Positions 26,132 through 36,406 are shown, counted from the first letter of the stretch. The stretch: 64,000 nt of DNA from Pedobacter sp. MR2016-24 (GCF_026239655.1 NZ_JAPIVO010000003.1:62001-126000), one strand, 5' to 3'. A program made the numbers and translations. Notes: a model not told the origin generated them from the sequence alone.

Positions 26132-27205
26132 TTATTTTATATTATTTATCTTTTTGATCAGCTCCACTTCATCAGCTTTATAGGGCGTACCATCCTTGTG
26201 AAATATATCATGGAACCATTCCTTTGGTTCTGCTCCGTTAGGAAGAGGGGTGTCCCAGGCATATTTGGTATTTGATTTACCGTCGACTAAACCCCAGTTG
26301 ATTGCACCAATGTTCTCCTTTTTCAACATCGGAAGGATGTTTTCAAACCGGCTATTCCTGGTTCTGGCCATATACTCTGTACAAATCATTGGTCGCCCGT
26401 GAGATTTTAACAGATCAATAGTTCTTTGATGCCATTGCGGTTCCTCATAATCATGATAAGTGATTACATCAGAATTCAGCGCCTGAAAAGCGTTCAGTTC
26501 TTCATAATCCCATGCCCAGATGCCCGCACTGATCGGCTGTGAAGGATCTACCGCTCTTGCCCAGCTAAAAACACTTTTCAGCAAGGGCAAAGAACTTGTC
26601 AGTTTGCCTGAATTGCCCGGTTCATTGTATAAATCCCATAACAAAATGCGCTGATCGTTTTTGAAATGTGTCAGTACATCCTTAACATATTTTTCCAGTG
26701 CCGGAAAGTTGGCCTCCTCCTTGGAATTCGGATCACCCGGATCCTGCAGCCAGCCGGAATTATGGATACCAGGTTTTGGCGCCGGCTGTTTGCCAATTTT
26801 GCCCTGCTTGTTCCAGCAGTCGTCAAAAAACACGAAGATCGTTTTGATATGGTGTTTGTCGGCAATGGCCAGGTATTTATCCATCCTGTTTTTGAAACCT
26901 TTCTGGTCCTGCAGCCAGGCCAGACTATGTAAATACACCCGCATGGTGTTGAAGCCAATTCCTTCTGCCCAGCCCAATTCCTTGTCTATCGTAGCCGTAT
27001 CAAAAGTAGCAGCCTGCCACATTTCCAGCTGATTAATTGCCGTGCTTGGCAAAAAATCAGCGCCTGTCATCCAGGCTTGTTTTTTGTACCATTCGTTTGC
27101 TTTTTCTATTGACCACACCTTAGCGGGAGTTGCGTTTTGCGCGTGAACCGCTGTAGAAAATAATAAGCCCAGCAGCAGCACATAATTAAAATACGTCTTT
27201 TTCAT
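26132..27205 (-). CDS. Secreted GH5-like glycoside hydrolase (clan GH-A)
   Basis: A 357-residue enzyme with a Sec signal (residues 1-22, ending VHAQ). The TIM-barrel signatures of clan GH-A are present: acid/base Glu195 in LWDLYNEPGN and nucleophile Glu277 in PMICTEYMAR, both at beta-strand ends. GAINWGLVDGK near 300-310 supplies the typical Trp at the -1 site. The exact family is uncertain; databases often label such proteins cellulase family or 1,4-beta-xylanase. It lies in the PUL with two GH43 enzymes, so a hemicellulose or arabinan side-chain substrate is likely. Confidence 0.82.
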   Translation of the reverse strand: MKKTYFNYVLLLGLLFSTAVHAQNATPAKVWSIEKANEWYKKQAWMTGADFLPSTAINQLEMWQAATFDTATIDKELGWAEGIGFNTMRVYLHSLAWLQDQKGFKNRMDKYLAIADKHHIKTIFVFFDDCWNKQGKIGKQPAPKPGIHNSGWLQDPGDPNSKEEANFPALEKYVKDVLTHFKNDQRILLWDLYNEPGNSGKLTSSLPLLKSVFSWARAVDPSQPISAGIWAWDYEELNAFQALNSDVITYHDYEEPQWHQRTIDLLKSHGRPMICTEYMARTRNSRFENILPMLKKENIGAINWGLVDGKSNTKYAWDTPLPNGAEPKEWFHDIFHKDGTPYKADEVELIKKINNIK

Positions 27206-27225
27206 TTGATTCTAGTTAAATATAA

Positions 27226-28269
27226 TTAGTTTTTCTTTGATGGGAGGGATAACCTTTGATCAGTTTTTACTGGTAAACCAAAATTTGGTGTTCCATCCTG
27301 ATTCCAGGAAAATCTCTGTGCCCGGGGTGAGCGGAATCCGCCACAACCCTGACCAGGCGCTGAATTTGCATGATATAAAATCCAATCTTCTTTGCCATCC
27401 GGAGATTTAAAGAACGAGTTATGCCCGGGGGCGTAAACGCCATTTTCTGGCGATTGCTTAAAGACAGGCTGTTTGTTCTTTACCCATGATTTTTGTGCCA
27501 ATAGGTTATCACCTTTTAAGGTCAGCATACCCAGTGCATAAAAATCCGTCCAGCAGCCACTTGCAGAATAAATCAAAAAAACTTTGTCCTTATTCATTAA
27601 GATCTGCGGACCTTCATTTACATCTACATGCGGTGGGTTATTCGGATCATTTAAATCGCCGTGTTTTTCCCAGTCAAACAGCGGGCTTGATATTTTATAG
27701 CGCTTTCCGCTGATGGTCCATGGATTTTTCATCTTCGCAATGAATATTTCCTGCCTGCGGTTTACATCACCTTCCCAGCCCGCCCAAATCATATACAATT
27801 GGTTTTTATAGCGAAAAACTGAACCATCAATGGCCCATTTATCTGTCGCATCTCCAACCTTTCCTTTGAAGACCCAATTTCCCTGCATCGGGTCTTTATT
27901 TGCATTTTCCAGCACATACATCCGGTGGGTACTGTTATTGCCATTATCAGCCGCAAAATAAACATACCATTTCCCATTGATGGTATGTATTTCCGGCGCC
28001 CATAGTTCTTTTGACCAGGCTTTGCCACCGGGTGGGATAAATATGGTTTTCCGTTCTGCTGTTTTTAACTCTGCCAGGTTCTTCGTTTTCCATAGTACCA
28101 GACTATCCTGAATGGTATGCATGTAATAATAGTAACCATCCTTATAAATACTCCAGGGATCTGCTCCGGAAGGCAAAAGAGGATTGCTAAAAGTTTGTGC
28201 TTTACCTGAACCTGCGAACACAAAAGTAAGTAGCAGGACTATTTTAAAAAACTTCAAATTTTTAATCAT
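27226..28269 (-). CDS. GH43 family glycoside hydrolase, secreted
   Basis: A 347-residue GH43-type five-bladed propeller. The open frame extends upstream to 28485, but the ATG at 28267-28269 is preferred. It gives a clean signal peptide (FKIVLLLTFVFAGSGKAQ), lies one base after the preceding stop, and avoids overlapping that gene. Catalytic residues: Asp in SGADPW, pKa-modulating Asp in WAIDGSVFRY, acid Glu in NEGPQIL. GH43 enzymes are alpha-L-arabinofuranosidases, arabinanases or beta-xylosidases. It closely parallels the upstream GH43, so the two arose by duplication and then diverged. Confidence 0.9.
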   Translation of the reverse strand: MIKNLKFFKIVLLLTFVFAGSGKAQTFSNPLLPSGADPWSIYKDGYYYYMHTIQDSLVLWKTKNLAELKTAERKTIFIPPGGKAWSKELWAPEIHTINGKWYVYFAADNGNNSTHRMYVLENANKDPMQGNWVFKGKVGDATDKWAIDGSVFRYKNQLYMIWAGWEGDVNRRQEIFIAKMKNPWTISGKRYKISSPLFDWEKHGDLNDPNNPPHVDVNEGPQILMNKDKVFLIYSASGCWTDFYALGMLTLKGDNLLAQKSWVKNKQPVFKQSPENGVYAPGHNSFFKSPDGKEDWILYHANSAPGQGCGGFRSPRAQRFSWNQDGTPNFGLPVKTDQRLSLPSKKN

Positions 28270-28270
28270 A

Positions 28271-29350
28271 TTATAAATCTCCTGATGGTTTAGTGATTTG
28301 TAATCCTGCGGCAACAGGTGTTCCGAGGTCAGGGCTGCCATCAGCCTTGAAGCCGAATTTTTGCATCCTGATATTTCTCCGGTCTGCACAACCCTGATTG
28401 GTGCCGGAATTTGCATGGTAAATGATCCAGTTCTCTTTGCCATCAGGCGATTTAAAAAATGAATTGTGACCTGGTCCGTATGCATTATTTTGAGGGTTTT
28501 TGCTGAAGATAGGGTCAGCTGCTTTTGTCCAGTCCGCTTTCACCAAAGGATTGCCGCCTTCTTTTAAGTTCAGCATTCCCAGGCCATAGTCGTCTGTACC
28601 ACAGAAACTGGCCGAATACACTAAGAAAGTTTTACTTCCATTAGCAATCACTTCAGGACCTTCGTTTACGCCAAAACCATTTTTCTCCCAGTTAAACTCT
28701 GGTGTACTCAGCATTGTCGCTGTCGCTTCCAGAGTATATGGATTGGTCATTTTTGAGATATAGATATTTTGGGTGAGGTTAATATTTGTTTTATCCGGGC
28801 GACCGCACCAAACGAAGTACCTGTTTCCATTGTATTCCATCACTGTGCCGTCAATTGCCCAGAAGTCTGCCCCGGCACTGGATATCTTACCTTTTTCTAC
28901 CCAGGTGCCCGTCATCGGATCGGCACTGCTGTTCTCCAAAACCCAGGTACGCTGGTTGATATCATTACCATCACCGGCAGTATAATAGATGTACCATTTT
29001 CCATCAATAAAGAACATTTCCGGTGCCCATACATTGCTGGAATTCGCAGTTCCCGGAGACGGAGTGTAAACAGTTTTGGGAGTGGCAGCAGCAAGTTTCG
29101 ACATCGACTTAGTGGACCATAAATTAATGCTGGTCCCATTGGTCTGCATATAATAATAAGTTCCGTCCTTCTGGAATACCGAAGGATCAGCCCCGTTCAT
29201 CAGTGGATTGCTGAACGTAGGGCTTGAAGGAATTGTGGTGTCAATGGGAGGGAAGTATGGTTTACCGCAGGACAACAATACGGTGATACCCGTGCTGACC
29301 GCGAGAGTGGCAATGAATATCGATTTTCTGAGTACTGAATTAGTCTTCAT
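28271..29350 (-). CDS. GH43 family glycoside hydrolase, lipoprotein
   Basis: A 359-residue GH43 enzyme with lipobox VLLSCGK (Cys28), so probably anchored at the cell surface or periplasm. Catalytic triad motifs: NGADPSVF, FWAIDGTVMEY and GVNEGPEV. YGPGHNSFFKSPDGKENWIIYHA is shared almost word for word with the downstream paralogue. The two therefore likely attack the same glycan in different compartments or at different linkages. It is 56 bases downstream of SusD, in the PUL operon. Confidence 0.92.
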   Translation of the reverse strand: MKTNSVLRKSIFIATLAVSTGITVLLSCGKPYFPPIDTTIPSSPTFSNPLMNGADPSVFQKDGTYYYMQTNGTSINLWSTKSMSKLAAATPKTVYTPSPGTANSSNVWAPEMFFIDGKWYIYYTAGDGNDINQRTWVLENSSADPMTGTWVEKGKISSAGADFWAIDGTVMEYNGNRYFVWCGRPDKTNINLTQNIYISKMTNPYTLEATATMLSTPEFNWEKNGFGVNEGPEVIANGSKTFLVYSASFCGTDDYGLGMLNLKEGGNPLVKADWTKAADPIFSKNPQNNAYGPGHNSFFKSPDGKENWIIYHANSGTNQGCADRRNIRMQKFGFKADGSPDLGTPVAAGLQITKPSGDL

Positions 29351-29406
29351 AATTTATAAGTATAAAAAGGGAGATGATGGAAATAGCTGTCATCTCCCTG
29401 CATGGA

Positions 29407-30942
29407 TTAATAGTTTGGATTTTGTCTTAAGTTTGGATTTAAATCAATATCGCGCTGCGGGATAGGATATAACTCATGTTTACCAACAACGAAGTTTGCA
29501 AAATCCGCATCCCTGTTCGCCAGCGCTTTACTCAGGTCGCCCCATCTCAACAAATCTGCCCAGCGCCAGCCTTCGCCCGCTAATTCGGTCAGACGTTCGT
29601 GTTTCAACTGTGTTAGAAATGCTGCCTGAGATAAACCTGGTTTGGCAAGGGTTAAAGTTGCCAGGCCTGCTCTTTGTCTTACCCTGTCAACCAAAGGATA
29701 AGCCTCTGCTGTTCTGCCCAGCCCATTTAAACATTCTGCATACATCAACAATACATCTGCATAACGGATCAGCCGATAGTTATTTGGTGATCTGAAACCC
29801 TCCTCATTTTTCCAGTGGTCATTCAACAGCTTTCTAAACCATACACCATTTGCATTTGGTCCATCGCCATACCTGTTTGCAAACGTTTGCCCATACACCA
29901 TTGTAGCAGTGGGGCCCGCCGGATCGGCATTGTTAAAAATGAAAGAGGCTGCCAGTCTCGGATCCTGTGCTCCGCCCACTGTAGTTTCCTGTAAAAACTC
30001 GTCAACTACCCATCTTCTTGCCGCACCATCACTGAAGCCTACACCCGGAGGCGCAAAAAATTGAGAGATTGAAGTGCCTGAATTGCTTACCCTGCTTTCA
30101 TCCACATCGTCATCAGTACTTTCGGCAGGATTTTCACTAAACTGCACCTCAAATACCGATTCCTCATTATTTTCTCTCGTAATGATGAAGTTATCACGAT
30201 AATTGGTGGTCAGTTTGTAGATGCCATTACCCGGACCTGTCACTAACCAGCTGAATGCATCCAGCGCTTGCTGATACTGTTTTTGCTGAAGGTAAGTTTT
30301 ACCCAGAAGTGCATAACAGGCACCTTTGGTCGCCCTTCCTAAATCATTGCCCGTGTAAGCCACAGGCAAATCTATCAGTGCTTCATTTAAATCTTTAGCC
30401 ACCTGTGCGTAAGCCTCTGCCGTTGTTGCATTTGGCGGGGTATCCAGCGGCTGCGAAGGCTGAAGCATTAATGGTGGATTACCAAAATATAAAGTCAGAT
30501 TGAAGTAATACAATGCCCTTAAAAATTTGGCTTCTGCAATAAGTCTGCTTTTCAGCGCAGCATCCATCTCAATTTTCGGCACATTTGCAATCACCTGATT
30601 GGCTCTGGATACACCTACGTACAATGTTTCCCAGGTTAACGATGTTAATCCGTCATTATAATCTGTTTGGTTGAAGCGCATCAGGTTATTAAGGCCGCCG
30701 TCTCCTCCAGAACCGAAACCTTCATCAGATTTCAAAATACCATGGTAAAACATCCACCGCGAATACAGCGATGCTGTACGGTGGAATGTGCTATAAATTG
30801 CATTGACTCCCTTTACGGCATCATCAGATGTTTTCCAAAAACTAGCGATGGTCGGACTATTAGGGTTGACAGCATCGAAATCCCGCTTACATGCTGATAC
30901 AACGACAAAGCCAAGTAAAATTGTAATAATATATCTTTTCAT
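29407..30942 (-). CDS. SusD-family surface glycan-binding lipoprotein
   Basis: A 511-residue SusD homologue with lipobox VVVSACK (Cys18). The core helices include EAKFLRALYYFNLTLYFG and RLIRYADVLLMYAECLNGLG. The C-terminus has HERLTELAGEGWRWADLLRWG and ends YPIPQRDIDLNPNLRQNPNY, a classic SusD ending. It caps the SusC transporter encoded 10 bases upstream. Confidence 0.95.
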   Translation of the reverse strand: MKRYIITILLGFVVVSACKRDFDAVNPNSPTIASFWKTSDDAVKGVNAIYSTFHRTASLYSRWMFYHGILKSDEGFGSGGDGGLNNLMRFNQTDYNDGLTSLTWETLYVGVSRANQVIANVPKIEMDAALKSRLIAEAKFLRALYYFNLTLYFGNPPLMLQPSQPLDTPPNATTAEAYAQVAKDLNEALIDLPVAYTGNDLGRATKGACYALLGKTYLQQKQYQQALDAFSWLVTGPGNGIYKLTTNYRDNFIITRENNEESVFEVQFSENPAESTDDDVDESRVSNSGTSISQFFAPPGVGFSDGAARRWVVDEFLQETTVGGAQDPRLAASFIFNNADPAGPTATMVYGQTFANRYGDGPNANGVWFRKLLNDHWKNEEGFRSPNNYRLIRYADVLLMYAECLNGLGRTAEAYPLVDRVRQRAGLATLTLAKPGLSQAAFLTQLKHERLTELAGEGWRWADLLRWGDLSKALANRDADFANFVVGKHELYPIPQRDIDLNPNLRQNPNY

Positions 30943-30952
30943 ATTTTGATGA

Positions 30953-33900
30953 TTAAAAACCTACACTTAGACCAAATGAAATAATACGTGAGGCTGGATA
31001 ATTGCCATTGTCTACCCCCGGTTCGAGGTTTACATTGGCGCCAACCACATCGGGATCCAGTCCTTTATATTTGGTGATGGTGAATAAATTTTGTGCACTT
31101 ACATATACACGCGCATTGCCAACGCTCGCTTTTGATAACCATTTGGAAGGCAGGCTGTAGCCCAGTTCCACATTTCTTAACCTTAAAAACGAACCATCCT
31201 CTATCCATCTGTCGCTGTCTCCCCTGGCATTGGAATTAATCCCTCTGTCAGGAGAAGATAAATAGCCCAGTCTTGGAAATTCAGTGTCTGTGTTTGTGGG
31301 TGTCCAGGGATTGATTTCCTTTCTGTAATTGGCATCCCCGTAACTATCTAATTCGCGCAACACATCATTATATAGTTTTTGTCCGAATGACCCATACAAC
31401 TGAACAGAAAGGGTTACATTATTGTAGCTCGAATTGAACTGCAGTCCTGTGGTGAATTTAGGGAAAGGCGATCCTGCATAAGTTCTGTCGAACTCATTGA
31501 TATCGTCGTTCGTACCTCTGTCAGACAGGTTCTTGTACCTGATGTCTCCTGGTTTTGCATAAGCTGCCTGTGCCTTATGTGCGTCAATCTCTGCCTGATT
31601 CTGGAAAATTCCGTCAGTTGTCAGCACATAATATTCACCTATGGAACGACCAACCTGCGTTCTGGTGTTTCCGGATTGAATATAAGTCCGCTGTAATCCT
31701 GTGGCGAGATCAACGCCCAGATTACCCAACTCCAGCACCTTGTTTCTGATCACGCTCAGGTTTGCCGCAACATCCCATTTAAACTTGCCGCTCGCAGCAG
31801 GTTTATAACCTAAAGCAATTTCAAAACCTTTGTTCTCTATTGATCCGATGTTCACGATAGGGTCACCCTGCAGATTGCCGAGGTACTGCGGTAGGGGTTG
31901 TCCAACCAATACATCGCTGGATACAGACCTGAATACATCAATTGCAGCCGTGAAGCGATTATTGAACATTGCAGCATCCAGACCGATGTTGGTTACTTTT
32001 TTCTTTTCCCATCTCAGGTCTTCAAATGCAAGCTTGGCTTGTGTGGCACCGGCATATACCTGCTGACCAGGTCCGAAAACGGCCAATGGTGCCTGGTTTA
32101 AGAAGCCTGTAAACTGATAAGCCGCCAAAGTGTTTACACCCAATACGCCATATGAACCACGAAGTTTTAAATCTGAAATCCAATCAACTTTGAAAAAATC
32201 CTCCTTAGAAATTCTCCATCCTAATGCCGCCGAAGGGAAATACCCTGTTCTGTACTTAGGAGAGAAGCGGGAATCCTTATCCGCCCTGAAAGTAAAAGTT
32301 GCCAGGTATTTATCATTATAAGTATAATTTACACGGCCCAGATAAGAGTTTAATAAAAATCTGGTGAGGCTTCCTGACGAAGATCTGTCTCCGCTGATGC
32401 CACTGGTCGAGTTGAGTGTAGTGAAATAATTACCCCCAAACTGAGCTAATTTCAATCCGCTACCCAGGGTATTGTCAATCTGCGTGGTTTGTTCCGTATA
32501 ACCCACCACTCCATTGATACTGTGTTTATTAAAGGTACGGTTGAAGTTCACCGTATGTTCCAGCAGATAATTCAGAAACTGGTTACGGTTATCCGTCAGC
32601 CTGCTAAAATCAGGCGATTGACCCTGGTACCATGATCCGTCCCTTCTGATTGATTTATTCTTATCGAAGCTTGTTTCCAGACCCACATTGAACTTATAAT
32701 TTAAGCCTTCAATGATCTTAAAGTCAACAAACGCATTACCGATGATCTTAGCATAGTTCGACTTTGACGAAGTGATATTAGCTATGGCCACCTGATTACG
32801 GGAAAATGTATTGATATTTCCATTTTGTCCATAACCCCATCCACCCGGATTACCGGCACTGATCAGGCTGTTGCTTTGCACCGGGATTATCGGAGCACTG
32901 GTCCACATGTCATACCATGGATTGCCTTCAGCAAAACCACCCTGGAAAGGTGCCTGTGCAGTTGAAGAAGATATCGCAATGTTTTCCCCAAATTTAAATC
33001 GTCCTTTTGTGGCTTCTGTGTTGATCCGCATAGAGAAGCGTTCGAAGCTTCTGCCAATCAAAGTTCCCTCGTCCCTGAAATATCCTGCGGAAACCAGGTA
33101 ATTAGAGTTATTTCCACCACCGGAGATGCTGGCATTATAATCCTGTACAGATCCTGTTCTGAGTAATTCATCGCCCCAGTTGGTATCTACACTACCGTTA
33201 TAGCCAACAACTCCCGGCTGCATCGCCAGACCTGAGGCGAGATAAGCACGCGCATTGGTTGCTGCATATTCAGGACCATTCATCATTTCATACCTTTTGG
33301 GTATGGTGGCAATACTGTATCTGGAACTTGCTGAGATCTTGGCAGGACCTGATTTTCCTTTTCTCGTGGTGATGATCACCACACCGTTACCCGCTCTGGA
33401 TCCGTAAATTGCTGCTGCGGACGCATCTTTCAACACCTGAATGCTCTCGATGTCATTCGGGCTTACTGTAGTATTGGGATCAGCAAACATACCATCTATC
33501 ACATATAATGGATTGGCATTCCCAAAAGTAGCCAGTCCCCGGATATTCACTACCGCTTCCTGTCCCGGAGCACCACCATTTCTGACCGTCACACCAGGTG
33601 TCTGGCCTTGTAAGGCTTCTGGTAATGATCTCGCAACTAATCTGTCCGTATTGGTGGTGTTGATCAGGCCTGTTGCACCAGTCAAATCCCGTCTGCGAAC
33701 AGTCTGGTAACCAATTACCACCACTTCGTTCAGTGCGGTGTTCGACTCTTCCAATGTTACATTAATGACAGTTGTGCCATTTACGGCCGATTCTTTAGTG
33801 GTGAAACCTATAATGGTAAATATTAGGGTAGCGTTTTCCGGAGCGGAAATACTGTACCTCCCGTCTACGTTGGTCGTGACAACTTTGGTCGTTCCTTTAA

Positions 33901-34123
33901 TACTTACGGAAACACCCGGAAGGGTTTCTCCCGTGGCAGATTTGACAACACCGGTCACTACAATGTCGGCTTGTTGCCGGTAATGTTTAAGGGTTTTGTT
34001 TTCGGTAGCGCGCCCATCATATGCCGGCAGGATGAAGGCTAATACGAGCGGCATAAATAGGAATTTCTTCAAATTTATGACGCGATGAATCCGAATTACA
34101 CAGAGTAAAATTTCTTGTTTCAT
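30953..34123 (-). CDS. SusC-family TonB-dependent glycan transporter
   Basis: A 1056-residue outer-membrane transporter, first gene of the PUL operon. An extended signal region ends near AYDGRATENK. The carboxypeptidase-like domain (VTGVVKSATGETLPGVSVSI) and the plug (NEVVVIGYQTVRRRDLTGAT, YVIDGMFADP, DASAAAIYGSRAGNGVV) follow. The barrel closes with RIISFGLSVGF. It imports oligosaccharides released at the surface; the GH43 and GH5-like neighbours suggest an arabinose- or xylose-rich glycan. Induction is expected through the HTCS at the far end of the locus. Confidence 0.95.
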   Translation of the reverse strand: MKQEILLCVIRIHRVINLKKFLFMPLVLAFILPAYDGRATENKTLKHYRQQADIVVTGVVKSATGETLPGVSVSIKGTTKVVTTNVDGRYSISAPENATLIFTIIGFTTKESAVNGTTVINVTLEESNTALNEVVVIGYQTVRRRDLTGATGLINTTNTDRLVARSLPEALQGQTPGVTVRNGGAPGQEAVVNIRGLATFGNANPLYVIDGMFADPNTTVSPNDIESIQVLKDASAAAIYGSRAGNGVVIITTRKGKSGPAKISASSRYSIATIPKRYEMMNGPEYAATNARAYLASGLAMQPGVVGYNGSVDTNWGDELLRTGSVQDYNASISGGGNNSNYLVSAGYFRDEGTLIGRSFERFSMRINTEATKGRFKFGENIAISSSTAQAPFQGGFAEGNPWYDMWTSAPIIPVQSNSLISAGNPGGWGYGQNGNINTFSRNQVAIANITSSKSNYAKIIGNAFVDFKIIEGLNYKFNVGLETSFDKNKSIRRDGSWYQGQSPDFSRLTDNRNQFLNYLLEHTVNFNRTFNKHSINGVVGYTEQTTQIDNTLGSGLKLAQFGGNYFTTLNSTSGISGDRSSSGSLTRFLLNSYLGRVNYTYNDKYLATFTFRADKDSRFSPKYRTGYFPSAALGWRISKEDFFKVDWISDLKLRGSYGVLGVNTLAAYQFTGFLNQAPLAVFGPGQQVYAGATQAKLAFEDLRWEKKKVTNIGLDAAMFNNRFTAAIDVFRSVSSDVLVGQPLPQYLGNLQGDPIVNIGSIENKGFEIALGYKPAASGKFKWDVAANLSVIRNKVLELGNLGVDLATGLQRTYIQSGNTRTQVGRSIGEYYVLTTDGIFQNQAEIDAHKAQAAYAKPGDIRYKNLSDRGTNDDINEFDRTYAGSPFPKFTTGLQFNSSYNNVTLSVQLYGSFGQKLYNDVLRELDSYGDANYRKEINPWTPTNTDTEFPRLGYLSSPDRGINSNARGDSDRWIEDGSFLRLRNVELGYSLPSKWLSKASVGNARVYVSAQNLFTITKYKGLDPDVVGANVNLEPGVDNGNYPASRIISFGLSVGF

Positions 34124-34631
34124 AATTGATTTACATTTGGTTGGTTAGAATAAATAGTAAAAGTGTACGCCGGGGAATAGCGTATGGAGACGTTTAGGTT
34201 ACCCTTTTCATGTTTCTTTTTTGTTTAATGTCTGGTTAGTTCCTGCCATCACATTGCTGTTAATGGTTAAGGCAAATTTGGCTAAATCAATGCAGCCCGG
34301 ATATAAAAATTGAAGCTAAAACTGTAAGAATTGTGGACATGCGTAAAATCGTTGATTGATACAATGGTTGATTGCCAGTGTTTTAATAAAATCGCAACAC
34401 CAGGCAGCACTGATAGTTTTAAATAGGGAATAAAATATATGGTGATTTGAATTGACGGTTTAATTGCAGTAGGTGCTTAAATAAATAGGAGGTATAATTC
34501 TTTTTTCTGCTTTAGCGAAGGAATGTTTACATAGCAAATGGTCTGGGTTATTTTCGTTGATGATGAATAAATCTGGTTGTATATTTTAATCGACATTCTT
34601 ATATTTAAAGCATTAACAAAGGGCTATTAGT
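34124..34631. other. 508-base AT-rich intergenic region upstream of the PUL
   Basis: This interval must carry the HTCS-dependent promoter of the PUL (minus) and the promoter of the 34632 gene (plus). I found no perfect TAnnTTTG box. CAAATTTG at 34273-34280, itself a palindrome, is the nearest match. No ORF or RNA gene was seen. Confidence 0.4.
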
Positions 34632-35411
34632 ATGAAATATAACCTAATCTTATTATTCATGTTGTCATCAATTCATTCATGGGCGCAGACAATTTGTCGA
34701 ACTGATATTATGAATAATGAAAAGATTATTTCCGCAGACAGAACTCAACAGTTCATTAGCTATAACTTTTCCGATCTTTGGCTCAAGACGAATAATGAAC
34801 TTGTTTACGGAATAATCGGCGATGAACATCAAAGGATCTTAATCAAAATCTTAACGGCTCTTAAGAACCCCAATAATCCAAAGGAATATCTAATAACAGG
34901 CAAATCTAGTGTGAAGGAAAATGTTTGTACCTTTAAAGGGAAGATTACAATTGGCAATATAAAAGAATCCAAAAGAAACAATTTTGGTATAAATGACGAA
35001 TTTAAAGGCGAGTCAAAAACTCAGGGAATTTTAACTGCCAAATATGAGTTTTTTGAGGATAAAAACGAAAAACATGCCGGTACCTTTTACGGCGTAGTCA
35101 AGACAAAGTGGTATCTGGATAACAGCAATATAATAGTCTATGATGATATAGATATTACTTCGGATGGTTATTTTAATAACGCCTTTGTAGGATTATGGAA
35201 GATATATGAAGGAAAGGTTATTAAAAAATGTAACTGGGCAGATTACCGTGTTCCAAGCTCAAATTGTGACTTTGATATCGGTGCTGAACATTTTAATGTC
35301 TCGAAAAAATACTGGAGGAATGGTTGGTTGGATGTTGCTTTAAAAAATAAAATGCAAGATCCTGTAATTATTGAGAATAAAGGAGCCGCAATTAATTTTT
35401 GGTGGTTATAG
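34632..35411 (+). CDS. Uncharacterised secreted protein
   Basis: A 259-residue protein with a Sec signal (LILLFMLSSIHSWAQ, cleavage about residue 19). The remainder is Lys/Asn/Ile-rich and predicted beta-strand rich, with four Cys (CRTDI, CTFKGK, KKCNW, SNCDF) that could form two disulfides. No family recognised. Codon choice is more AT-rich than in the PUL beside it, which fits an accessory or transferred gene. It stands alone; the next gene is convergent. Confidence 0.6.
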   Translation: MKYNLILLFMLSSIHSWAQTICRTDIMNNEKIISADRTQQFISYNFSDLWLKTNNELVYGIIGDEHQRILIKILTALKNPNNPKEYLITGKSSVKENVCTFKGKITIGNIKESKRNNFGINDEFKGESKTQGILTAKYEFFEDKNEKHAGTFYGVVKTKWYLDNSNIIVYDDIDITSDGYFNNAFVGLWKIYEGKVIKKCNWADYRVPSSNCDFDIGAEHFNVSKKYWRNGWLDVALKNKMQDPVIIENKGAAINFWWL

Positions 35412-35432
35412 CTTGATGTTTAAGTAAGGGAT

Positions 35433-36112
35433 CTAAATTTCTCCAATGATTACCAAAAGATTTTGGGCTGAACGGTGATCATCATCTGTATTTGCAAGCT
35501 TCAAAAAGGCACGTGCCATGTGAATAGATTTTTCGACTATTTCTCCATCTAAATAGATTTTAGCCAAGAAATAGTTTGCCTCGTCGATGTCGTATTGGCA
35601 ATTTGCTGCTGTCGGTACATCATTTGAGATATTATTTAATAGTTCAAATGACATACCGACATTCTTTTCTGTTCCAATACCAAAATAATAGCAAATGGTT
35701 AAAGACAATGAACAAGAATTATCAAGGCGCGGTGCAACCTGATAAAGCTCAAATGCTTTTTTACAATCTTGCTGATCTCTATACAGCGTAGCCAGATTAT
35801 TTGCAGCTAAACCCTGACCATTATTAATTCCTTTTTTATAAAGTTCAATTGCTAATTCTAAATTTGTTTACAATAAATTCCTTCACTTAAAAAATCAGCG
35901 AGGCGTATAATCGCGTCAGTATTTCCATTTACGCAAGCCTTATGATACCACTTAAATGCCATTGTATGATTTTCTTCAACAATCTTATTTTCCTTTATGA
36001 CTAGTCCAAAATCAAAATTGTTAGCGACTTCATATTGGGCCGTATTGACCCCATTGTCAGCAAGCTCTAATAATTCGATCCAATCGTTGTAAATAGTCAA
36101 TTGTTTATTCAT
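35433..36112 (-). pseudogene. Frameshifted Sel1-repeat protein gene
   Basis: Two open pieces on the minus strand form one broken gene. The first (36112 to 35858) encodes 84 residues with Sel1-like helices (MAFKWYHKACVNGNTDAIIRLADFLSEGIYC), then stops at TAG. Reading on in another frame from just before the stop gives NLELAIELYKKGINNGQGLA, then ANNLATLYRDQQDCKKAFEL. That continues without a break into the second piece (35708 to 35433: YFGIGTEKN, YFLAKIYLDGEIVEKS). A single-base indel near AAACAAATTTAG (about 35858-35870) explains it. Sel1 repeats are protein-binding. A real mutation or a sequencing error are both possible. Confidence 0.8.
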
Positions 36113-36121
36113 AAGTTTCAG

Positions 36122-36406
36122 TTACCAGGTGAAGAATATTATTTTAACAACCGTCGCCAGCCACAATAATAAATACAAATAAACTAAGACTGTACTTAAC
36201 AAGTATTTACTGCTATAAATAATTGTGATCCCGATTATTGGCAAACCTATTAATACTCCTGCTGAGTAAGCGTTGCTGTTCATAATCATAAACATGGGAA
36301 TCCGTAGTTGGACTAATAGAAACATGAATATACTTAAGCTGCCGTAGGCGAAGAATAATCCTATCACGTGAAGTATTAAAATTATCAATTTATGCTTAGA
36401 TGGCAT
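36122..36406 (-). CDS. Small uncharacterised membrane protein
   Basis: A 94-residue protein with three hydrophobic segments (about 8-32, 44-62 and 66-91) and almost no soluble part. No family recognised. It lies 9 bases upstream of the broken Sel1 gene on the same strand, so the two may once have been one operon. Confidence 0.55.
   Translation of the reverse strand: MPSKHKLIILILHVIGLFFAYGSLSIFMFLLVQLRIPMFMIMNSNAYSAGVLIGLPIIGITIIYSSKYLLSTVLVYLYLLLWLATVVKIIFFTW

Noticed and set aside
28270..28485. N-terminal extension of the second GH43 gene
   Set aside because: It would place 72 residues ahead of a clear signal peptide and overlap the upstream GH43 coding sequence.
34124..34631. Integration or mobile-element boundary beside the AT-rich stretch
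   Set aside because: No integrase, transposase, terminal repeats or target duplications could be found.
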